DNA of 58,663 nt from Legionella sp. (GCA_013697625.1 JACCWN010000056.1:1-58663), one strand, 5' to 3'; counted from the first letter of the stretch, positions 38,318 to 49,471 are shown. Numbers and translations: made by a program. Notes: generated by a model not told the origin, from the letters alone.

Positions 38318-38450
38318 ACTGCCATTAAGTTAAGGTTTTACCCCCAATCCTTCGGGCTAAGGATTGGGGGCAACCTCGTCTCGAAGCCTTGGTGCATAGG
38401 CTTTGAGACCGCGAAAACGTCTCCCAAAAAAAACTAAACTTAATGGCAAT
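38318..38450. repeat. Family C MITE-like element, full copy
   Basis: The ends ACTGCCATTAAGTT and AAACTTAATGGCAAT are inverted repeats around 133 bp. Inside are two more hairpins: CCCCCAATCCTT (38341-38352) with its complement at 38359-38370, and TCTCGAAGCCT with AGGCTTTGAGA near 38380-38406. Related ends occur at 1788-1806 and 22231-22306. There is no coding sequence. It could also act as a transcription barrier between the convergent flanking genes, but no T-run follows the hairpins. Confidence 0.7.
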
Positions 38451-38480
38451 GCTCCTAATAACCACCTTATTTACATGACT

Positions 38481-39908
38481 TTATCGAACAGCTTTTTCTG
38501 GGCGTATCATTCTATATTTTCTCATTTTTTCAACCAAGGTTGTTCTTCTCATATTTAGATAATTAGCTGCATGGGCTACAACCCAGTCGGATTCTTCTAA
38601 GGCTTGACTTATCAAAGCCAATTCAGTCTTCTCCAGGTGTCCTTTTAAATCAATGCCTTCGGTTGTTACCAACTCCTGTTGTTGAGCCATCAGGTGCAAT
38701 AGCTTTACTCTGTCTGATTCAATTGGACTCACTTCAACATACAAGGGTTTATAATCTCCCTGGAATCGTTCGGGTAATTCTTCTTTGCTAACGATACCAT
38801 TGGGATATAAAATTGACAGGCGTTCGACTAAATTTGCAAGTTCACGGACATTGCCTGGCCAATCGTACTCAGCCAATGCATCCAATGCATCCGGCATCAA
38901 ACGGACGATAGGCTTATTGGAAGATTCTATCCTTGATATCAATTCATTAAACAAGAGAGCCAAATCTTTTTTTCTATCACGCAGGGGTGGCATTTCTATT
39001 GGAAATACATTCAGTCGGTAAAATAAATCTTCTCTAAAACTTCCTTCTTTGATGGCCTTGTCTAAATTCCTATGTGTAGCTGCGATGACCCTAACATCGA
39101 CGTGTATGCTTTGATTGGATCCAACGCGTTCAAAGCAATGTTCTTGGAGTACTCGTAATAGCTTTACTTGCATCACTACGGGCATATCACCAATTTCATC
39201 AAGAAATAAAGTACCACCATTTGCTAGTTCAAACCGGCCTTGTCTGGATGTTATAGCGCCTGTAAAGGCACCTTTCTCATGTCCGAATAATTCACTTTCT
39301 AATAATTCACTGGGTATTGCACCACAATTGATGGGTATAAAGGGTTTGTCTGCTCTGGATGAGAGTGAATGTATATTGCGTGCTACCACCTCTTTGCCAG
39401 TGCCTGATTCACCCATAATCAGCACACTGGCCTCTGTATCGGCTACTTGTTCAATTAACCTACGAACCTGGCGAATGCTGTCGCTGTTGCCAACCAAACT
39501 TCTGAATAAGGGCGTTTTATATTGTGATGCAGTGATAAGTTTATCAGCATCCTTAGCAACTTGACACCGATGAAGGGCTTCTAATAATTGTGCATAATTA
39601 AAAGGAAAATCTAAACAAACCACTACGTTTTTTTTAATGCATTGCGGTTGAGAAAGTGTTTGGTCAAGTAACATTACAGGGATGTTTGGAAATCGTGGAA
39701 TCAATATATCCAATTCATCTAAAGCTCTATTCGGATCCTCTTTAACCCCACCAAGGATAATGATTGTTGGATTAAAATTATTGATTATGGACCAAGAATT
39801 AAAGCGAGTCACGACTGCAGGTTCACCTATAAAATCAAATAAAGTTCGCAGTTTGATGCTACGATCTTCACTATCGTCTATGATAAATATCCTATCACCA
39901 TTAGCCAT
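38481..39908 (-). CDS. fleQ: FleQ-type sigma-54-dependent transcription activator
   Basis: The 475-residue protein has a FleQ-like receiver domain (1-120), an AAA+ domain and a C-terminal Fis-type helix-turn-helix (VVAHAANYLNMRRTTLVEKM). The receiver has the acidic pocket (IIDDSED) but IIILGG where the phospho-acceptor Asp should be, as in Pseudomonas FleQ, so it is probably not phosphorylated. The AAA+ domain has Walker A GESGTGKE at about 166-173, the sigma-54 contact loop GAFTGA, Walker B GGTLFLDEIGD and FREDLFYRLNV. FleQ proteins control flagellar genes and biofilm genes and can bind c-di-GMP. No flagellar gene lies in the window. It appears monocistronic. Confidence 0.88.
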   Translation of the reverse strand: MANGDRIFIIDDSEDRSIKLRTLFDFIGEPAVVTRFNSWSIINNFNPTIIILGGVKEDPNRALDELDILIPRFPNIPVMLLDQTLSQPQCIKKNVVVCLDFPFNYAQLLEALHRCQVAKDADKLITASQYKTPLFRSLVGNSDSIRQVRRLIEQVADTEASVLIMGESGTGKEVVARNIHSLSSRADKPFIPINCGAIPSELLESELFGHEKGAFTGAITSRQGRFELANGGTLFLDEIGDMPVVMQVKLLRVLQEHCFERVGSNQSIHVDVRVIAATHRNLDKAIKEGSFREDLFYRLNVFPIEMPPLRDRKKDLALLFNELISRIESSNKPIVRLMPDALDALAEYDWPGNVRELANLVERLSILYPNGIVSKEELPERFQGDYKPLYVEVSPIESDRVKLLHLMAQQQELVTTEGIDLKGHLEKTELALISQALEESDWVVAHAANYLNMRRTTLVEKMRKYRMIRPEKAVR

Positions 39909-40000
39909 GAACGATCCTTAAAGGGCACCTATTTTAAGTATCGGATAAGCGCTAGGAAACTGTCAAATAAATGTCTTAAAAAATTACCTCTGTCGTAAAA

Positions 40001-40588
40001 TCATCTATAACAAACAATCAATTTAAATGCATTGCAGTGATCACCAAAGCACAATTGCTGACTTCCAATTGTTTTCGTGGCCTGTACTTGGCATTCTTTT
40101 TCGTAATGTTTTGCTTTTAAATAACCAAGATGAGTGCAAAATGCATTGGCAGCTCTTGCACCACAGCCGCACCCAGCTTTGTAACACCAATCCACTCGGT
40201 AATCATTGAATCTAGGAACCACAAAGGCCTGTTCACGATAATGATAGTGCCTAGGCGGGTTGTGATTTAAATCCCTAGCACAACATATTTCCATAAAGCC
40301 ATCACAACCCCAACCTGTACAGCGAACCCGATTGGTTAATGAATGAGTCAGACCCACATGATAGGCGATGGTATTGCTCTGAGAATAGTCATAACCTAAC
40401 AATTGGCAATAATGGTCAGCCACGGGTTTTCCACAGGCAGATTCATCACAATAAGCCAAACGATTACATTGGAAGAATGGATGCCAAAAACTTCTAAAAG
40501 CTATATTTTTTGTTTTACAAACAGTTGCGTTCACTGTACAAAAACAAAATAATAATAACATTAAAAAAGTATTTTTAACTAAGGACAT
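40001..40588 (-). CDS. Cysteine-rich exported protein with two tandem repeats
   Basis: The 195-residue protein begins with a Sec signal (MSLVKNTFLMLLLFCFCTVNA). The mature part carries two copies of a roughly 65-residue module. Copy 1 is at about 46-106 (YCDESACGKPVADHYCQLLG, then CTGWGCDGFMEICC). Copy 2 is at about 132-195 (WCYKAGCGCGARAANAFCTH, then CFGDHCNAFKLIVC). Each has about six Cys at matching spacing and the pattern GxxxAxxxC(x)3LGY, pointing to disulfide-bonded extracellular modules. I know no functional name. It lies downstream of the second REP array, with its own short upstream region. Confidence 0.7.
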   Translation of the reverse strand: MSLVKNTFLMLLLFCFCTVNATVCKTKNIAFRSFWHPFFQCNRLAYCDESACGKPVADHYCQLLGYDYSQSNTIAYHVGLTHSLTNRVRCTGWGCDGFMEICCARDLNHNPPRHYHYREQAFVVPRFNDYRVDWCYKAGCGCGARAANAFCTHLGYLKAKHYEKECQVQATKTIGSQQLCFGDHCNAFKLIVCYR

Positions 40589-40745
40589 AGGTATAATCCA
40601 ATAACAAGATGAAGCTATATTAGCTTAAAGCCATGTGTGGAAACAACAGCGAAAAAATTATTTGTAGAAATAAGTCCCCAGACTTCAACAAAATGTTAAA
40701 AGCTATCTGTTTTCTTTTATATTCGGAGATTTAATCCTATTAATC

Positions 40746-41321
40746 AAAGTAGCCTGTATTAGACGAAGTCGTAATACAGGACAGGCCGGTCTGGATAACA
40801 TACTCCCCTGTATTACGCTGCGCTAATACAGGCTACTTTGGTTTATTTTTTTAGATCATAACGCTGTTAATTACAGGGAATTATTGCTATCAATGAAATA
40901 TAATTAAAGTAGCCTGTATTAGACGAAGTCGTAATACAGGGCAGGCCGGTCTGGATAACATACTCCCCTGTATTACGCTGCGCTAATACAGGCTACTTTG
41001 GTTTATTTTTTTAGATCATAACGCTATTAATTACAGGGAATTATTGCTATCGATGAAATATAATTAAAGTAGTCTGTATTAGACGAAGTCGTAATACAGG
41101 GCAGGCCGGTCTGGATAACATACTCCCCTGTATTACGACTTCGTCTAATACAGGCTACTTTGATTTATTTTTTTAGATCATAACGCTGTTAATTACAGGG
41201 AATTATTGCTATCAATGAAATATAATTAAAGTAGCCTGTATTAGACGAAGTCCTAATACAGGGCAGACCGGTCTGGATAACATACTCCCCTGTATTACGC
41301 TGCGCTAATACAGGCTACTTT
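40746..41321. repeat. REP/BIME-like array, eight hairpins in four inverted pairs
   Basis: Hairpins of the family seen at 19927-20420 lie at 40753-40780, 40807-40832, 40913-40940, 40967-40992, 41073-41100, 41127-41154, 41235-41262 and 41289-41314. Each pair is separated by 26 bp (GGCCGGTCTGGATAACATAC inside), bounded by AAAGTAG and CTACTTT, and repeats every 160-162 bp. Plus-oriented members carry the GACGAAGTC centre; three of the four minus-oriented members carry CGCTGCGC instead. The 80-bp spacers resemble the 3' end of the adjoining nif3 gene. It occupies the 40589-41351 gap, which holds no gene. Confidence 0.88.
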
Positions 41322-41351
41322 GGTTTATTTTTTTCGATCATAAAGCTAAAA

Positions 41352-43613
<2,262 letters not shown>

Positions 43614-43807
43614 AAATTTAGCTCACTTCTTTAAATAAATACAATTTTACTGGCCATTACTTACAAATATTTTTCATAGATATATTAGGGTCTGAAAGAA
43701 GTCTTCAGAACTAAGTATACATTGAGGAATGTTTGTTATATCGAGGAAAACAAGACAATACAATACAATTAAGAGTAATTAATTAGACACTGTGTGTGCT
43801 CATTTGA

Positions 43808-44080
43808 TTATAAAATACTTTTTACTCCACAAAATTCTGCTAATGATAAAGCTTCTGGAGAGATGCCTTTTATTGTAAAAGCTTTATCATTTTGTTGGCA
43901 CAATTTTTTAGCTTCTATTAAGAGAGCCAAGCCTGCGCTATCACATTGTATGACTTCACTCAAATCAAGGCAAAAACAAGGTTTATCATCCTCAGTTAAA
44001 GCCTTTAAAAGTTTAGCATGCTCAGCCACTACTGTTTTAAAGGTTAATTCAATCCCAGGTTTAAAATTAGTTATGTTCAC
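43808..44080 (-). CDS. mlaB: STAS-domain protein MlaB
   Basis: The 90-residue cytoplasmic STAS protein has the hallmark LSEVIQCDSAGLALLIEAKK. It binds MlaF and stabilises the MlaFEDB phospholipid transporter. It overlaps mlaC by 14 bp and is last of the mlaFEDCB run. Confidence 0.9.
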   Translation of the reverse strand: MNITNFKPGIELTFKTVVAEHAKLLKALTEDDKPCFCLDLSEVIQCDSAGLALLIEAKKLCQQNDKAFTIKGISPEALSLAEFCGVKSIL

Positions 44081-44690
44081 TGGTAGGAACCTTATTTATT
44101 TTTTTATCATGCATTTGTTTAATAACGTCTTTGATACTTGTATTCTGCAGGGCTTGAGCAAATTGAGCTCGGAAACTTTGCAGCAGACTAACCCCTTCAA
44201 CGCTCAGATCGTAAATTTTCCATTCGTTTTTTGTAGTAACCATACTATAAGTTAATGGAATATTCTGTCCAGAAGAGCGCACAATGACAGAGTTTACACG
44301 AATAAAGCGCCCGTTTAGTGATCCTCTTAAAGGTAAAAATTGTACTGTTTCATCAGAGTATTGGGCCAAGGGACTGGCATAGGTGCGAATTACTAGACGC
44401 GTAAATTCTTGAGAAAACTGAGCACGTTCTAGTGGTGTGGCTTTATTCCATACTTGGCGTCCTAAAACAGACCGCGACATTCCAGCTACATCCACATGAG
44501 GAACCAAATAAGTATTTATCGCTTTGTTAATGATATCGGGGTGGGCTTTCAAACTGGATTTATTATCCTTTAATGTGGAAATGATATGATTAGCCGATTG
44601 CTCCAGCATTGGCACTGGAGATGTATTTGACCAGACATTTTGGAATAATATAAAACTACAAATTACCGCAGTTAATTTTAATAATTTCAT
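44067..44690 (-). CDS. mlaC: Periplasmic phospholipid shuttle MlaC
   Basis: The 207-residue protein has a Sec signal (about 1-21, ending near VWSNT) and the MlaC/Ttg2D fold: VDVAGMSRSVLGRQVWNKAT, FSQEFTRLVIRTYASPLAQY, WKIYDLSVEGVSLLQSFRAQ. It carries phospholipids between the outer-membrane MlaA complex and MlaD. It follows mlaD by 8 bp. Confidence 0.93.
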   Translation of the reverse strand: MKLLKLTAVICSFILFQNVWSNTSPVPMLEQSANHIISTLKDNKSSLKAHPDIINKAINTYLVPHVDVAGMSRSVLGRQVWNKATPLERAQFSQEFTRLVIRTYASPLAQYSDETVQFLPLRGSLNGRFIRVNSVIVRSSGQNIPLTYSMVTTKNEWKIYDLSVEGVSLLQSFRAQFAQALQNTSIKDVIKQMHDKKINKVPTSEHN

Positions 44691-44698
44691 CTTTCATC

Positions 44699-45175
44699 CT
44701 ATTTTTTAATATTAAATAATAATTGGCCAATTAAATTTTCAAGAATAATGGCCTCTTGTGTTTTTGCAATCACATCGCCTTGACGTAGAAACATATGGTC
44801 TTTGCTTTCTTCACTTTCAAAACCTGGGACGATACTAATATAATTTGAGCCAAGCAAGCCTTCTGTCAGAATTCGCGCCGAGGCGTCCTCATAAGGGATT
44901 TGCTTATCACCGTTTAAGCGCATGGTGACCTTTGCATTCAATTCACCAGGTTGTAGTTCAATGCGGGTAACCTCACCAACGTGGACACCAGCAATTGTAA
45001 CAGGTGCTCTGACTTTCAAGCCACCAATATCGGTAAAATCAGCTGTGATTTGATATCCTTTTGAGGATGTAAACCCAGAAAAACTGCTGACTTTTAACAC
45101 CATGGTCAAAAGGGCAAAAAGACCCAATAGCATGAATATACCTACACTAATGTCTACATAAGCTTGTTTTTTCAT
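44699..45175 (-). CDS. mlaD: MCE-domain phospholipid transport protein MlaD
   Basis: I start it at the ATG at 45175, which overlaps the mlaE stop as TAATG; this gives 158 residues. The protein has one N-terminal anchor helix (about 9-27) and one MCE domain (YQITADFTDIGGLKVRAPVT, IAGVHVGEVTRIEL, GLLGSNYISIVPG). MlaD forms the hexameric lipid tunnel on top of MlaFE. Confidence 0.94.
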   Translation of the reverse strand: MKKQAYVDISVGIFMLLGLFALLTMVLKVSSFSGFTSSKGYQITADFTDIGGLKVRAPVTIAGVHVGEVTRIELQPGELNAKVTMRLNGDKQIPYEDASARILTEGLLGSNYISIVPGFESEESKDHMFLRQGDVIAKTQEAIILENLIGQLLFNIKK

Positions 45176-45957
45176 TACCAATCTCCAATCATCATAGCAG
45201 TCAATATGAAATCTAGACCTAATACAGCAAGGGATGCATAGACTACAGTTTTAGTTGTGGCTTGACTGATACCTTCTGCCGTTGGTACACATTCAAAGCC
45301 TTGGTATACTGCAATCCAACTTGTAACAAAGGCAAAAACCAAGCTTTTTATAATGCCACTTAATATATCAACTTTGAAGTGAACCGCACCTTGCATATTA
45401 GACCAAAAAGTACCGGCATCCACTCCTAGCCAATACACCCCAATGAAATAGCCACCATAAATAGCCACCACGGAAAATATCAAGGCAAGCACCGGTAAAG
45501 AAATAAATCCGGCAATAAACCGTGGATAAATGACTTTGCTTAAAGGATCTATACCCATCATATCCATACTAGATAGTTGCTCTGTTGCTTTCATTAAGCC
45601 AATTTCAGCAGTCATTGCAGAACAGGCCCGTCCAGCGAATAATAATGCACTAACCACTGGGCCTAATTCTCTGGCGATACTCAAAGCTAACAGTTGACCC
45701 AACTGGCTACTCGCGCCAAATTTTTGTAGGGTATTATATCCTTGTAAACCTACGACCATACCAATAAATAAACCAGAAACAATCAGAATCAGACAAGATA
45801 ATACACCAATAAAATAAATTTGAGCACGTAAGAGCGGCCATAATCTTTGAACGTCTGGCTTTCTAAAAAAAACGCTAAAAAGAAATACGCCAGAATTACC
45901 TATATTTTGTAACACATTGGCACCACGATTGCCAAAGCGGGAAATGAATTCAAGCAT
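45175..45957 (-). CDS. mlaE: Phospholipid ABC transporter permease MlaE
   Basis: The 260-residue permease starts at ATG 45957 inside the end of mlaF (8-bp overlap). An in-frame extension upstream is only frame carry-over. It has several hydrophobic helices and the MlaE/YrbE motifs VGLQGYNTLQKFGA, LSIARELGPVVSALLFAGRA and MTAEIGLMKATEQLSSMDMM. With MlaF it drives lipid movement between the membranes and helps keep outer-membrane asymmetry. Confidence 0.95.
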   Translation of the reverse strand: MLEFISRFGNRGANVLQNIGNSGVFLFSVFFRKPDVQRLWPLLRAQIYFIGVLSCLILIVSGLFIGMVVGLQGYNTLQKFGASSQLGQLLALSIARELGPVVSALLFAGRACSAMTAEIGLMKATEQLSSMDMMGIDPLSKVIYPRFIAGFISLPVLALIFSVVAIYGGYFIGVYWLGVDAGTFWSNMQGAVHFKVDILSGIIKSLVFAFVTSWIAVYQGFECVPTAEGISQATTKTVVYASLAVLGLDFILTAMMIGDW

Positions 45958-46747
45958 GTAATAAATCCTCCGCATAGGGTTTAGCCGGATAGTGAAAAGG
46001 TACTACCCCATCGGCTTCACCTTGCATAAACTGCTTCACTTGAGGTTCTTCTGAATGTTTTAATTGTTCTGGCGTACCTTGTCCAATTATTTTGCCACAA
46101 GATATCAAATACACATAATCTGCTATAGAACAAGTTTCAACAACATCGTGTGAAACAATGATAGTCGTGGTGTGTAAAAGCTCGTTAAGCCGTTTAATCA
46201 AACGAACTAGGACGCCCATTGAAATTGGATCTTGTCCTGTAAAAGGTTCATCATACATCATTAATTCCGGATCTAAAACCATAGTCCTAGCCATTGCAAC
46301 GCGTCTGGCCATACCACCTGATAATTGGGCTGGCATAAGATCAATGGCGCCCCGCAACCCAACGGCTTCTAATTTCATCAAGACGATATTATGTATCATG
46401 GAATCATTTAACTTCGTATGTTCCCTGATTGGAAATGCAACATTTTCAAAAACTGATATATTGGTAAATAAAGCACTGCTTTGGAAAAGTAATCCCATTT
46501 TACGGCGTGCTTCGAATAAATGTTTGCGACCTAACTGATGCATGTCTTTATTATTTACCAAGATGCGACCACTGTCTGGTGTTAACTGCGCGCCAATTAA
46601 TCGCAATAGGGTTGTTTTACCAGAACCACTGGGGCCCATGATAGCGGTTATTTTCCCCCGTTCAACCTTGAGATCAATGGCATCAAAAATGAGCCTTTCA
46701 TTACGAGTAAAGGTTACTTGTTGTATTTCAACCCAATTTTCAGGCAT
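45950..46747 (-). CDS. mlaF: Phospholipid ABC transporter ATP-binding protein MlaF
   Basis: The 265-residue ABC ATPase has Walker A GPSGSGKTTLLR, signature LSGGMARRVAMAR, Walker B LMMYDEPFTGQDP and the switch His in VSHDV. The LSGGMARR signature is typical of the Mla/Ttg2A class. It is first of mlaFEDCB and is divergent from kdsD across 128 bp, as in E. coli. Confidence 0.95.
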   Translation of the reverse strand: MPENWVEIQQVTFTRNERLIFDAIDLKVERGKITAIMGPSGSGKTTLLRLIGAQLTPDSGRILVNNKDMHQLGRKHLFEARRKMGLLFQSSALFTNISVFENVAFPIREHTKLNDSMIHNIVLMKLEAVGLRGAIDLMPAQLSGGMARRVAMARTMVLDPELMMYDEPFTGQDPISMGVLVRLIKRLNELLHTTTIIVSHDVVETCSIADYVYLISCGKIIGQGTPEQLKHSEEPQVKQFMQGEADGVVPFHYPAKPYAEDLLHA

Positions 46748-46875
46748 GCTTTATTTCCTCGTACAATTTTAATTTGAAAGTATATACTGGTTTTGCTAAA
46801 AAGAGTTTTTTTAGTTAAAAAAAGCTGATTGAGGCAAAAAATAAGGGATACATCAGTGAATAACAATGTGTTAGA

Positions 46876-47868
46876 ATGAACCCACCCCCATTAAAGCATC
46901 AAACTATGAATTTTTGTACCTTAGGTCTTGCTGTTATCGAAACCGAAGCTCAAGCTGTTTTTGAGTTAACACATCGAATTGATGCTAGATTTGAAAAAGC
47001 CTGCGAATTATTGCTGGCCTGTAAGGGGCGTATCGTAGTCACTGGTATGGGAAAATCAGGTCACATTGCAAAAAAGGTAGCCTCCACATTCTCTAGCACA
47101 GGCAGCCCAGCATTTTTTATGCACCCAGGAGAGGCCAGTCATGGTGATTTAGGCATGATCACAAGGCAAGACACAGTTTTGGCCATCTCTCATTCTGGTA
47201 ATACTTACGAAATTGTAACCCTTCTTCCCTTACTTAAACGTTTGGAAGTGCCTCTGATTACACTGACTGGTAATCTTCAATCAACACTTGCAAAAACGGC
47301 AGATGTAAATCTTGACGTAAGTATTCGCCAGGAAGCCTGTCCACTAGGGTTGGCGCCCACCACCAGCACCACAGTTTCTCTGGTAATGGGCGATGCATTA
47401 GCCATTGCACTCTTACAAGCAAGAGGCTTTAATGCCGATGATTTCGCCTTATCTCATCCAGGGGGGGTGTTGGGCAAACGACTGTTGCTGCGAGTAGATG
47501 ACATCAGTCATGGAGCACAACACATTCCTATTGTATCTGAGCATGCTACTATAAGTGAGGCACTCATTGAGGTCACTGAAAAAAAATTAGGCATGACCTG
47601 TGTTGTTGATGCGAAAGGGCATCTTAGAGGACTATATACAGATGGAGATATACGTAGAACCCTAACTCGAAACTTAGATATCAATACCACCTTAATCAAG
47701 GATGTAATGACTACAGATTGTCGAACCATTCGGCCTGGAATGCTTGCTGCGGAAGCACTTGCCATCATGCAAAAATACGGCATTACATCCTTAGTGATTG
47801 TAGACGAGCTATCCCTACCCCAAGCCGTTCTCCATTTACATGATCTGTTAAAAGCAGGGGTTTTTTAG
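46876..47868 (+). CDS. kdsD: D-arabinose-5-phosphate isomerase
   Basis: It converts ribulose 5-phosphate to arabinose 5-phosphate, the first step to Kdo. The 330 residues contain a SIS domain (VVTGMGKSGHIAKKVASTFS, HPGEASHGDLGMI, ISHSGNTYEIV) and a C-terminal pair of CBS domains (about 205-325: GLYTDGDIRRTL, MQKYGITSLVIVD). The active-site His in ALSHPGGVLGKRLL is present. It is followed by kdsC after 10 bp. Confidence 0.95.
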   Translation: MNPPPLKHQTMNFCTLGLAVIETEAQAVFELTHRIDARFEKACELLLACKGRIVVTGMGKSGHIAKKVASTFSSTGSPAFFMHPGEASHGDLGMITRQDTVLAISHSGNTYEIVTLLPLLKRLEVPLITLTGNLQSTLAKTADVNLDVSIRQEACPLGLAPTTSTTVSLVMGDALAIALLQARGFNADDFALSHPGGVLGKRLLLRVDDISHGAQHIPIVSEHATISEALIEVTEKKLGMTCVVDAKGHLRGLYTDGDIRRTLTRNLDINTTLIKDVMTTDCRTIRPGMLAAEALAIMQKYGITSLVIVDELSLPQAVLHLHDLLKAGVF

Positions 47869-47878
47869 AGAGAATATA

Positions 47879-48406
47879 ATGAATGAATTAATTGAAAAAG
47901 CAAAATTAATTAAATGTCTCATCTGTGATGTCGATGGGGTTTTAACAGATGGTTTACTTCATATTGACAATCATGGCAATGAACTTAAATCCTTTCATGT
48001 ACTTGATGGTATGGGATTAAAATTACTCATGGCCGCAGGCATAGAAGTTGCCGTTATAACGACCTCAGCCAATGAGGTGATAGAACACCGAATGAAACAA
48101 TTGGGCATCCTCCACTATTATAAAGGGCAAGTTGATAAACGAGAAGCTTTTAAACACTTGAAACAAAGTCTTGCCTTCGAAGACAAACATTTTGCCTACG
48201 TAGGGGATGACTTACCTGATTTGCCTATCATTCAACAAGTAGGCTTGGGTGTGGCGGTTGCCAATGCAGTCTGCCAAGTCAAAGAATTTGCCTATTGGCA
48301 AACCGAAAAAACAGGTGGCCGTGGGGCAGTTCGTGAAGTTTGTGATTTAATTCTCAATGCACAAGGTAAGGCTGAAATCGCCTTGACGGGTTATTTAGCA
48401 CAATGA
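47879..48406 (+). CDS. kdsC: 3-deoxy-D-manno-octulosonate 8-phosphate phosphatase
   Basis: The 175-residue HAD-family enzyme dephosphorylates Kdo-8-phosphate. It has the nucleophile motif CDVDGVLTDG, the second motif VITTSAN, and the acidic motif YVGDDLPDLPI. The C-terminal GGRGAVREVCDLIL tail reaches into the neighbouring active site, as is usual. It overlaps lptC by 4 bp. Confidence 0.95.
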   Translation: MNELIEKAKLIKCLICDVDGVLTDGLLHIDNHGNELKSFHVLDGMGLKLLMAAGIEVAVITTSANEVIEHRMKQLGILHYYKGQVDKREAFKHLKQSLAFEDKHFAYVGDDLPDLPIIQQVGLGVAVANAVCQVKEFAYWQTEKTGGRGAVREVCDLILNAQGKAEIALTGYLAQ

Positions 48407-48975
48407 ATCGAATAAAACAAGCCCTGTGGCTGGTGTTTGCATTGATATTATTGGTACTATCTAGGTGGTATTTTGCACCCCCAATCCAAGTTAAAAAGCT
48501 AGATGATAAAACCTTGTCTTCTACTGTGGATGCCTCTGCAAAAATGCTTTTGGTGCGTCAATTCGATGCCAAAGGTGTTTTGATACATTCATTAAGTACA
48601 CCTTTGATGGAACATATTCCCAATGGTAATGTCAATATTTTTCAAACGCCTTATATTTCAATCAGACAAGAGGATGAACCTGCCTGGGAAATTCATTCAA
48701 AAAAAGCAACCTCTTATCAAGGCGGCGAGCACATAGTTTTTGTTAAAGAAGTTGTGATTCATCAAAAACCAGGCAAAAATACTCAGGAAAGTACTTTAAA
48801 AACTGAAGAAATCACCTATTATCCAAAACTAAAAAAAGCCAGTACAAATCTGCTAGTCACTTTTGAGCAACCAGGTAATTTTATTCAATCAACAGGAATG
48901 AATGCGTATCTTGATGAAAAAAAGGTGGAACTTTTACACAATGCGCGAGGTAGTTATGCACCAGCCAAAGGCTAA
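48403..48975 (+). CDS. lptC: LPS export protein LptC
   Basis: The 190-residue bitopic protein has one N-terminal helix (ALWLVFALILLVLSRWYF) and a periplasmic beta-jellyroll (WEIHSKKATSYQGGEHIVFV, LKTEEITYYPKLKKASTN). It receives LPS from the LptB2FG extractor and hands it to LptA. The start overlaps the kdsC stop, and the end overlaps lptA. Confidence 0.92.
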   Translation: MNRIKQALWLVFALILLVLSRWYFAPPIQVKKLDDKTLSSTVDASAKMLLVRQFDAKGVLIHSLSTPLMEHIPNGNVNIFQTPYISIRQEDEPAWEIHSKKATSYQGGEHIVFVKEVVIHQKPGKNTQESTLKTEEITYYPKLKKASTNLLVTFEQPGNFIQSTGMNAYLDEKKVELLHNARGSYAPAKG

Positions 48976-49471
48976 TCGATGTAGAGGTTTGGTTTTTTTG
49001 ATGCTTATCAGTGGAATCGTGCATGCTCTAGCAACTGATAAAGAGCAGCCAATACAAGTATTTGCAGACTCAGCCAATCTCAGTCAAAAAGAACACCAAG
49101 GGATTTACACCGGCAATGTACAATTTAATCAAGGTTCAACACATATTCGAGCGGACAATGCAATTACAAAAGTAACAGATAAAAATCAACTGACTTTAGC
49201 CATTGCCAATGGATCTAAAAACAATCAAGCCCATTATTGGGCAGAAACCGAAGCAAATAAACCTCCCTTACATGCCTATGCAGATAGTATTCGTTATTAT
49301 CCACAAAGACATTTGATAGAGTTAAAGGGGGCTGCGCGGGTGGTTCAGGGTAATAATTCTTTTTCAGCGGCCATTATAACCTACGATACAATAAAGCAAC
49401 ACGTAGTTTCTCAAAGTGAAGGCACCCTTCGAACCAATATCATCATTTACCCAGAAAAAAAACTACTATGA
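48956..49471 (+). CDS. lptA: Periplasmic LPS bridge protein LptA
   Basis: I start it at the ATG at 48956, which has GAGG upstream and gives a 171-residue protein with a proper signal peptide ([16 protein letters not shown]). The frame is open upstream only inside lptC. The mature part is an OstA-like jellyroll ([58 protein letters not shown]). It links LptC to LptD across the periplasm. It overlaps lptC by 20 bp and lptB by 4 bp. Confidence 0.93.
   Translation: MHQPKANRCRGLVFLMLISGIVHALATDKEQPIQVFADSANLSQKEHQGIYTGNVQFNQGSTHIRADNAITKVTDKNQLTLAIANGSKNNQAHYWAETEANKPPLHAYADSIRYYPQRHLIELKGAARVVQGNNSFSAAIITYDTIKQHVVSQSEGTLRTNIIIYPEKKLL

Noticed and set aside
40746..41321. REP hairpins followed by T-rich stretches as intrinsic terminators.
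   Set aside because: The T-run starts more than ten bases after the hairpin foot, and the arms are AT-rich, so this does not fit a classical terminator. A role in 3' end protection remains possible.
43765..43790. TTAAG and TTAAT repeats upstream of the ibaG-murA side as a PmrA site.
   Set aside because: Spacing is 10, not 11 bp, and the position does not fit a promoter of either neighbour.
46748..46875. TATACT and a small CTAAAAAG/TTTTTTAG repeat as promoter/operator of mlaF and kdsD.
   Set aside because: No -35 hexamer at a proper distance and very low complexity; too weak to list as a feature.
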